Source: an uncultured bacterium (GTDB lineage Bacteria; Patescibacteriota; Microgenomatia; UBA8517). From it: a DNA stretch of 5,662 bases. Both the position numbers and the translations under genes were made by a program. How positions within the stretch are numbered: the stretch's first letter is position 1; every line of letters begins with the position of its first letter. Of the stretch, positions 1-5,662 are shown in pieces. Location: contig CALEZE010000176.1 of assembly GCA_937928235.1 (NCBI GenBank), positions 1 to 5,662 on the forward strand. Direction: 5' to 3'. The notes beneath the pieces are model-generated. The model was not told the DNA's origin, did not search any database, and saw nothing but the letters and a program-made list of their open reading frames with translations.

Positions 1-12
1 CTTCGGAATTAG

Positions 13-192
13 CTTCACTTAAGGGGTTTGTGCCCAAACCAAGAGGGCAAAGAGACTAGTTTCTGCCTTGTTGACTATTTAAACTTCACTCGATATAATG
101 CTAAAGCCTTAAGGCAGTTACTTGATGGAAAACTTGAAATCATACCTAAAACAACCGCGGGTGGTCCTGTTGGACAAATAGCGGAAAGGTAG
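13..192 (+). CDS. 3' end of an unidentified reading frame, possibly frameshifted
   Basis: A + strand frame is open from base 13 to a TAG at 190-192 and ends in ...DGKLEIIPKTTAGGPVGQIAER. Its last 45 or so residues look like ordinary protein sequence (FCLVDYLNFTRYNAKALRQL), and a strong terminator follows 14 nt later, as expected for a gene end. The same frame has a TAG at 10-12 and no convincing start codon, while another frame open from base 3 (SELASLKGFVPKPRGQRD) stops at 57-59. One explanation is a gene broken by a frameshift near 40-60. Another is an assembly indel or a short ORF with a TTG start at 28. I do not recognise the family. It could also be non-coding. Confidence 0.35.
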   Translation, partial: LHLRGLCPNQEGKETSFCLVDYLNFTRYNAKALRQLLDGKLEIIPKTTAGGPVGQIAER

Positions 193-206
193 TTTTCTTT
201 ATGGTG

Positions 207-230
207 ACCGGCCTTATTGGCCGGTTTTTT
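207..230 (+). terminator. Rho-independent terminator before the tRNA-Ala gene
   Basis: ACCGGCC (207-213) pairs perfectly with GGCCGGT (219-225) around the 5-nt loop TTATT, followed directly by a T run to 230. This is a textbook intrinsic terminator reading in the + direction. It ends transcription of the upstream reading frame and implies that the tRNA-23S-5S unit needs its own promoter between about 231 and 267, or depends on read-through. Confidence 0.88.
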
Positions 231-267
231 GATTTGATGGACTTTGAAAAGTGAGGGTTTAGAGCTT

Positions 268-341
268 GGGCCCGTAGCTCAGTTGGCTAGAGCGCATCAT
301 TTGCAATGATGAGGCCAGCGGTTCGAACCCGCTCGGGTCCA
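268..341 (+). tRNA. tRNA-Ala (anticodon UGC)
   Basis: All four arms fold. The acceptor stem is 268-274 with 334-340 (one G-U pair), the D-stem 277-280 with 290-293, the anticodon stem 295-299 with 307-311, and the T-stem 317-321 with 329-333 around loop TTCGAAC. The anticodon loop 300-306 reads TTTGCAA, giving anticodon TGC at 302-304, which decodes GCN alanine codons. The discriminator base is A341. CCA is not encoded, because the next bases are CAG, so CCA must be added by nucleotidyltransferase. In many bacteria tRNA-Ala sits in the 16S-23S spacer. Here it precedes 23S, but no 16S 3' end is visible on its left. Its 3' end is echoed twice downstream. Confidence 0.97.
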
Positions 342-343
342 CA

Positions 344-412
344 GGACCCAAAGGTTGTGGGAGAAATAACCAATTTCGCAAGACGAAATTGCCGAGTCCC
401 ACTGGGTCCACA
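344..412 (+). repeat. tRNA-3'-end-like unit 1 (degenerate acceptor/T-arm copy with long hairpin)
   Basis: The unit begins directly after the tRNA. GGACCCA (344-350) pairs with TGGGTCC (403-409) and GTGGGA (357-362) with TCCCAC (397-402), mimicking a stacked acceptor stem and T-stem. In place of a 7-nt T-loop there is an insert with a perfect 8-bp hairpin, CAATTTCG (371-378) with CGAAATTG (384-391). The 3' end, bases 393-412, matches the tRNA T-arm/acceptor end (324-343) at 14 of 20 positions and ends in the identical GGGTCCACA. I infer a decayed copy of the tRNA 3' half, now a structured spacer RNA. It may serve as a processing signal. Confidence 0.6.
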
Positions 413-421
413 AAATTTTTA

Positions 422-480
422 AGGCCAGCGGAAAATAACCGTTTTTCAGCAAAAAAGCGTCGAACCCGCTCGGGTCCACA
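422..480 (+). repeat. tRNA-3'-end-like unit 2 (exact 21-nt copy of tRNA-Ala 3' end)
   Basis: Bases 460-480 repeat exactly the 21 nt at 323-343, which cover the T-loop, 3' T-stem strand, acceptor 3' strand, discriminator and two following bases. Bases 422-431 (AGGCCAGCGG) repeat 312-321, the variable loop plus 5' T-stem. Between these two parts the T-loop has been expanded to about 34 nt containing a T-rich/A-rich hairpin (442-446 with 451-456). AGCGG (427-431) can still pair with CCGCT (466-470). Unit 1 has the same design, including the motif AAATAACC at 364-371 and 433-440, so the two look like tandem descendants of one another. Confidence 0.75.
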
Positions 481-566
481 AAAGAAAAACCGATTAACTT
501 TGAAATTAACAATTTTTGGCCCCTTTTGGCTTTGCCAAACAGGTGGCGAGATAGAGTACTTGTACT

Positions 567-595
567 TTGACATTTATTAAGAATTCGATTATTGG
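567..595 (+). promoter_or_regulatory. Possible promoter upstream of 23S
   Basis: A perfect -35 consensus TTGACA lies at 567-572, and 17 bp later TATTGG (590-595) matches the -10 consensus at only its first three bases. If used, transcription would start near 602, inside the 5' strand of the pre-23S processing stem. A dedicated promoter would make sense because 16S is absent upstream, but the -10 is poor and the region is AT-rich, so a chance match is quite possible. Confidence 0.22.
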
Positions 596-669
596 AATAT
601 TTAGTTCTGACAAACTTCTTTAGAAGTTTGATTACCAGAACATTTATATTCTGTAATCTGAAGGGAAAA
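572..669 (+). other. 5' strand of the pre-23S processing stem
   Basis: This segment is complementary to 3635-3736 across 23S. The matching blocks are 572-585 with 3723-3736 (14 bp), 597-603 with 3702-3708, 605-611 with 3693-3699, 627-640 with 3664-3677 (13 of 14), 643-653 with 3651-3661 (one G-U) and 657-669 with 3635-3647 (13 bp). Bases 611-630 are themselves a hairpin. In bacteria, sequences flanking 23S pair to make the double strand cut by RNase III or related enzymes. This one has over 60 pairs, longer than typical. Confidence 0.85.
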
Positions 670-674
670 GCCGC

Positions 675-699
675 GTTGGATACCGTCCTGGTGTCCAAC
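675..699 (+). other. Hairpin just 5' of mature 23S
   Basis: GTTGGATACC (675-684) pairs with GGTGTCCAAC (690-699), 10 bp including one G-U, around the loop GTCCT. It lies between the processing stem and the 23S 5' end, with no T tract, so it is not a terminator. It probably shapes the 5' maturation region. The bases 684-693 are identical to the first ten bases of 5S. Confidence 0.7.
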
Positions 700-706
700 A
701 CAAAAT

Positions 707-3630
<2,924 letters not shown>

Positions 3631-3634
3631 ATGT

Positions 3635-3736
3635 TTTTCCCTTCAGAACTCAGAATGTAAACCTTCTGATAATCAAATTCCTATCGGAATTTGTCAGAAT
3701 ATAAATATCTTGATAGTCAACAAATTCTTAATAAAT
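3635..3736 (+). other. 3' strand of the pre-23S processing stem
   Basis: This is the partner of 572-669. The innermost block is TTTTCCCTTCAGA (3635-3647), which starts only 4 nt after the mature 23S end. Bases 3674-3693 form a hairpin, CAAATTCC with GGAATTTG around TATC, opposite the hairpin at 611-630 on the other strand. The folded precursor would therefore have a four-way junction, unless the two hairpins unfold and pair partly with each other. Confidence 0.85.
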
Positions 3737-3751
3737 TGTTAAACTAAAGCA

Positions 3752-3773
3752 CTTAGAAATAAAAATTTCTAGG
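3752..3773 (+). other. AT-rich hairpin between 23S and 5S
   Basis: CTTAGAAAT (3752-3760) pairs with ATTTCTAGG (3765-3773) around AAAA, with one G-U pair, and ATTTTTC follows. It resembles a weak intrinsic terminator, but it lies inside the rRNA unit and the T run can instead pair with bases after 5S. A role in 23S/5S separation or in attenuating downstream expression is possible. I favour processing. Confidence 0.5.
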
Positions 3774-3774
3774 A

Positions 3775-3922
3775 TTTTTCAAGGTAGCGTCCTGGTGATT
3801 GGAGCGATCTGGAACCACCCTTTTCCATTCCGAACAAGGAAGTGAAACGGATTAGCGCAGACGATAGTTTGGGGGAGACTCCATGCGAAAATATGTCGTC
3901 GCCAGGACACTGCTTTGAAAGG
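3775..3922 (+). other. Extended pre-5S stem spanning both 5S flanks
   Basis: The 5S terminal helix extends beyond the mature ends. Bases 3775-3787 pair with 3910-3922 as TTTTTCAAGGTAG with CTGCTTTGAAAGG, including G-U pairs at 3775, 3776, 3783 and 3785, after one C-A mismatch at 3788/3909. In bacteria such stems are cut to release precursor 5S. The 3' limb ends at 3922, 6 nt before the AGGA that begins the rpsA Shine-Dalgarno region, so the cleavage would also set the 5' end of the S1 message. Confidence 0.65.
3788..3909 (+). rRNA. rrf: 5S ribosomal RNA
   Basis: Helix I is GTCCTGGTG (3789-3797) with CGCCAGGAC (3900-3908), giving a mature RNA of about 120-122 nt, the normal size. Internal landmarks are the loop C region CATTCCGAAC (3826-3835), GAAGTGAAACG (3839-3849), TTAGCGC (3852-3858) and the helix IV/loop E segment GGGGGAGACTCCATGCGA (3871-3888). 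The exact ends are uncertain by a base or two, because the helix continues outward beyond the mature molecule with C3788/A3909 as a mismatch. Confidence 0.96.
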
Positions 3923-3928
3923 CTAAAC

Positions 3929-3937
3929 AGGAAGGAG
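3929..3937 (+). promoter_or_regulatory. rpsA ribosome binding site
   Basis: AGGAAGGAG contains AAGGAG (3932-3937), a strong match to the anti-Shine-Dalgarno sequence, 10 nt before the GTG at 3948. The overlapping AGGA (3929-3932) lies 8 nt before an out-of-frame ATG at 3941. Spacing alone does not clearly favour one start, but only the GTG opens the 383-codon S1 frame. Confidence 0.75.
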
Positions 3938-3947
3938 AATATGGTTA

Positions 3948-5099
3948 GTGCCAAAAAAGAAACAAACGAAAAGTAAGAAAGAAACAAACGCTTCAAAGAG
4001 CGCAGGCTCTTCGTCTTCAAAGAAACCAAAAACAATGGATGAACTTCTTGCCATGTATGGTGGGAAAGTTAAGGCATTTAGTCCAGGGGACAGGTTAAAG
4101 ACAAAGGTTCTTGAAATTAAACCCGGTGTGGTGGTTCTCGATATAGGTGGAAAAAGTGAGGGGTTGGTAAAAGAATCAGCCTACGAACAAGCCAAAGGCT
4201 ACATAGAAACATTAAAAGTAGGGGATGAGGTGGAAGGAAAAGTCTTGGTTTCTGAAACACCCGAAGGCTTCACAATTATTTCTCTTCGTGACGAAGCGAG
4301 AAGTATTGCTTGGAAGAAACTCGAGAATGCAAAAACCAAAAAGGAGCCCGTAAAAGCAATGGTTAGGGGTGTTATTAATCCGTCTGGTGTGATGGTTGAT
4401 GTTTTGGGCATAGGAGGCTTTATTCCAGGCTCACATTTAGGTAAAAAGGTAGCCAAAAACACTCAAAAATTAGTAGGAAGACATTTGGAAGCGCTAGTTA
4501 TTGAATTGGACAGGGAATCAAACCGCGTTGTTCTTTCGGAAAAGGCGGTTTCTGAAAAGGAAGATTTGGAATTAATTGCAAAGGCTCTGGAGAAAGTATC
4601 TGAAGGAGATATTTTCAAGGGTGAAGTGACCACCGTTTCAGACTTTGGTGCATTTGTAGAAATTAAGGTAAAGGTTGGCAAAAAGGAAATTCCGGTTGAA
4701 GGTTTGGTGCACATCTCAGAGTTCTCCTGGGAGAAAGTGGAAAAAACTGAAGACGAAGTTTCTGAAGGAGACAAGGTGGAAGTTGCTATTCTTGGGGTGC
4801 GAGACGGTAAGCTTGCGCTTTCCATGAAGAATGCTAAGGAAGATCCTTGGGATAAAGCAGGGGAGAAATATGAGCAAGAGGGTAAGGCCAAGGGAAGAGT
4901 GGTTAAAATTTCAGACTTTGGAGTTTTTGTGGAGTTAGAACCGGGAGTAGAAGGGCTTATTCATATAACCAAAATCCCACCAGACAAGAAACTAAAAGTA
5001 GGGGATGAAGTTAATGTGACAGTCGAGGAAATTGATGCAAAGGAAAGAAAAATCTCCCTCGGTTTGGTTCTTACCGCAAAACCAGTGGGTTATAAGTAA
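3948..5099 (+). CDS. rpsA: 30S ribosomal protein S1, four S1 domains
   Basis: The 383-residue protein has four S1 (OB-fold RNA-binding) domains at about 44-115, 132-200, 218-295 and 309-374. Domains 3 and 4 carry the typical core SDFGAFVEI...EGLVHISEFS and SDFGVFVEL...EGLIHITKI. Domain 1 has VVVLDIGGKSEGLV, as in S1 first domains that dock on the 30S through uS2. S1 binds mRNA on the 30S platform and helps unfold and start translation. E. coli S1 has six domains and about 557 residues, so this is a short form. The start is GTG with an in-phase Shine-Dalgarno. The N-terminal tail (1-29) is Lys/Ser-rich and precedes MDELLAMYGG. An internal ATG at 4035 (residue 30) is an alternative start but lacks comparable support. 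The gene follows 5S by 38 nt with no terminator, suggesting cotranscription with rRNA. It ends in TAA, and no clear terminator follows. Confidence 0.95.
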   Translation: MPKKKQTKSKKETNASKSAGSSSSKKPKTMDELLAMYGGKVKAFSPGDRLKTKVLEIKPGVVVLDIGGKSEGLVKESAYEQAKGYIETLKVGDEVEGKVLVSETPEGFTIISLRDEARSIAWKKLENAKTKKEPVKAMVRGVINPSGVMVDVLGIGGFIPGSHLGKKVAKNTQKLVGRHLEALVIELDRESNRVVLSEKAVSEKEDLELIAKALEKVSEGDIFKGEVTTVSDFGAFVEIKVKVGKKEIPVEGLVHISEFSWEKVEKTEDEVSEGDKVEVAILGVRDGKLALSMKNAKEDPWDKAGEKYEQEGKAKGRVVKISDFGVFVELEPGVEGLIHITKIPPDKKLKVGDEVNVTVEEIDAKERKISLGLVLTAKPVGYK

Positions 5100-5222
5100 T
5101 TTAAGGCTTCGCCAAAAGTAATCTTAAACTTCAAAGGGAAACTACATCCCGCACAAGACTGGTATTTAAAACCTCCACCAGGCAAGCACAAAGCGAGAAG
5201 TAGTATTGAAAAAAAGATTGTG

Positions 5223-5662
5223 TTAGCCTCTGCCTTCGCGGCCACCTTCGATGTTGCCTCCACCTTCGGGGCCCGATTCGACACTGCCGCCAGAAGCTGT
5301 TTCCTCGAATGGGAAATGGCTGCCAGCCAGCAGGATGAGCTTGTCGGGATAGGGTGTAAAGTCCGGGTCACCCCAGAAATTACCACCAATCCGTGGCATA
5401 TCGTCCTTGATTGACTGGAAGCTTTCATGCTTCTGAGCGTCGCGGAAGTGTTGCTTTGATCTCCACAGAATGAGGGACAGATAAGATGGCCCCGAAGGGT
5501 CATTCTCCGTTTCTGCAATCATGAAGAGCCAGGCACCTTCCCATCCCAATTCGGGTGGTAAATTAACCCCAAGCTGGTGATGGTCGGGCATCCATTTGTC
5601 TACCAGACCTTCTTTGGGGCCGATGCGCTGTTTCCAGCACCAGTTTGCCAGGTACCGGTCGT
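5223..5662 (-). CDS. C-terminal part of an unidentified protein (runs off the window)
   Basis: On the - strand a frame enters from the right edge and is open for 145 codons to a TAA at 5223-5225. It reads DRYLANWCWKQRIGPKEG... at the edge, so the gene starts outside the window. The visible part is aromatic and proline-rich (WMPDHHQLGVNLPPELGWEG, FWGDPDFTPYPDKLILLAGS), with no transmembrane segment or catalytic motif I recognise. The last 25 or so residues are a Gly/Glu/Ser tail (from SGGSVESGPEGGG onward), probably disordered. GC content is roughly 50-58% in sampled blocks, against about 35-40% in rpsA, hinting at different origin or selection. It is convergent with rpsA across a 123-bp gap. 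The internal ATG at 5591 is unlikely to be the true start, because coding-like sequence continues upstream. No function is assigned. Confidence 0.65.
   Translation of the reverse strand, partial: DRYLANWCWKQRIGPKEGLVDKWMPDHHQLGVNLPPELGWEGAWLFMIAETENDPSGPSYLSLILWRSKQHFRDAQKHESFQSIKDDMPRIGGNFWGDPDFTPYPDKLILLAGSHFPFEETASGGSVESGPEGGGNIEGGREGRG

Noticed and set aside
268..480. tRNA 3'-end duplications as attachment sites of an integrated element
   Set aside because: The copies are only about 70 nt apart with structured RNA between them, and no integrase or cargo is present. An element of that size is not credible, although a past event cannot be excluded.
297..701. Open frames on both strands across the tRNA and the 23S spacer (about 259-701)
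   Set aside because: They overlap a complete tRNA, the tRNA-like units and the pre-23S stem, and their translations have no protein-like character.
3769..4891. Open frames antisense to 5S and rpsA
   Set aside because: rpsA is certain on the + strand, and the antisense frames are Ser/Leu/Phe-rich mirror images of its Lys/Glu-rich codons.
5200..5240. T run after the - strand stop (5211-5217 read on the - strand) as an intrinsic terminator
   Set aside because: Only a 3-bp GCC/GGC hairpin precedes it, and it lies too far from the T run.
5090..5518. A - strand 142-codon frame overlapping the end of rpsA, with a hydrophobic stretch (IFFSILLLALCL)
   Set aside because: It overlaps the frame that stays open to the window edge, and its 5' half reads as a shifted shadow. 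The 5090-5250 part looks mildly protein-like but has no start codon or ribosome binding site, so I did not call it.

Overview
This window is a ribosomal RNA segment, read left to right on the + strand: tRNA-Ala(UGC), a structured spacer, a complete 23S rRNA (about 2.92 kb), 5S rRNA, and the gene for ribosomal protein S1 (rpsA) only 38 nt after 5S. It is flanked by the tail of an unidentified + strand reading frame on the left and by the C-terminal part of an unidentified - strand protein gene on the right. The organism is a bacterium: bacterial-type 23S and 5S, a clear Shine-Dalgarno sequence, a rho-independent terminator, and a four-domain S1. The 23S departs from normally near-invariant positions around the peptidyl-transferase centre and has a shortened L1 stalk, and the S1 is short. 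I infer a divergent, reduced lineage, most likely Candidatus Patescibacteria/CPR, but this is inference from characters and was not tested by a search.

Layout. 1-206 holds the end of an unidentified + strand reading frame that may be broken, and 207-230 a strong intrinsic terminator. No 16S 3' end lies upstream of the tRNA, so either 16S is unlinked or this operon begins at tRNA-Ala. 268-341 is tRNA-Ala. 342-571 contains two degenerate units that look like copies of the T-arm and acceptor end of that same tRNA, followed by AT-rich sequence with small hairpins. 572-669 and 3635-3736 are complementary over almost their whole length and form an unusually long pre-23S processing stem, interrupted by a 20-nt hairpin at the same place on each strand. 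707-3630 is 23S. 3788-3909 is 5S, whose terminal helix continues outward into the flanks (3775-3797 with 3900-3922). 3948-5099 is rpsA. 5100-5222 is a tail-to-tail intergenic gap without a convincing terminator. 5223-5662 is the - strand partial gene, visibly richer in GC than rpsA.

How it works together. No terminator is seen between 5S and rpsA, and the gap of about 38 nt leaves little room for a promoter outside 5S. The pre-5S stem ends 6 nt before the rpsA Shine-Dalgarno region. The simplest reading is that S1 is translated from the 3' part of an rRNA transcript, with 5S maturation trimming the 5' end of the S1 message. The 23S keeps its structure through paired substitutions at positions that contact antibiotics or the peptidyl-transferase centre. 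These, together with the tRNA-derived spacer units and the rRNA-S1 linkage, are the most interesting features of the window.
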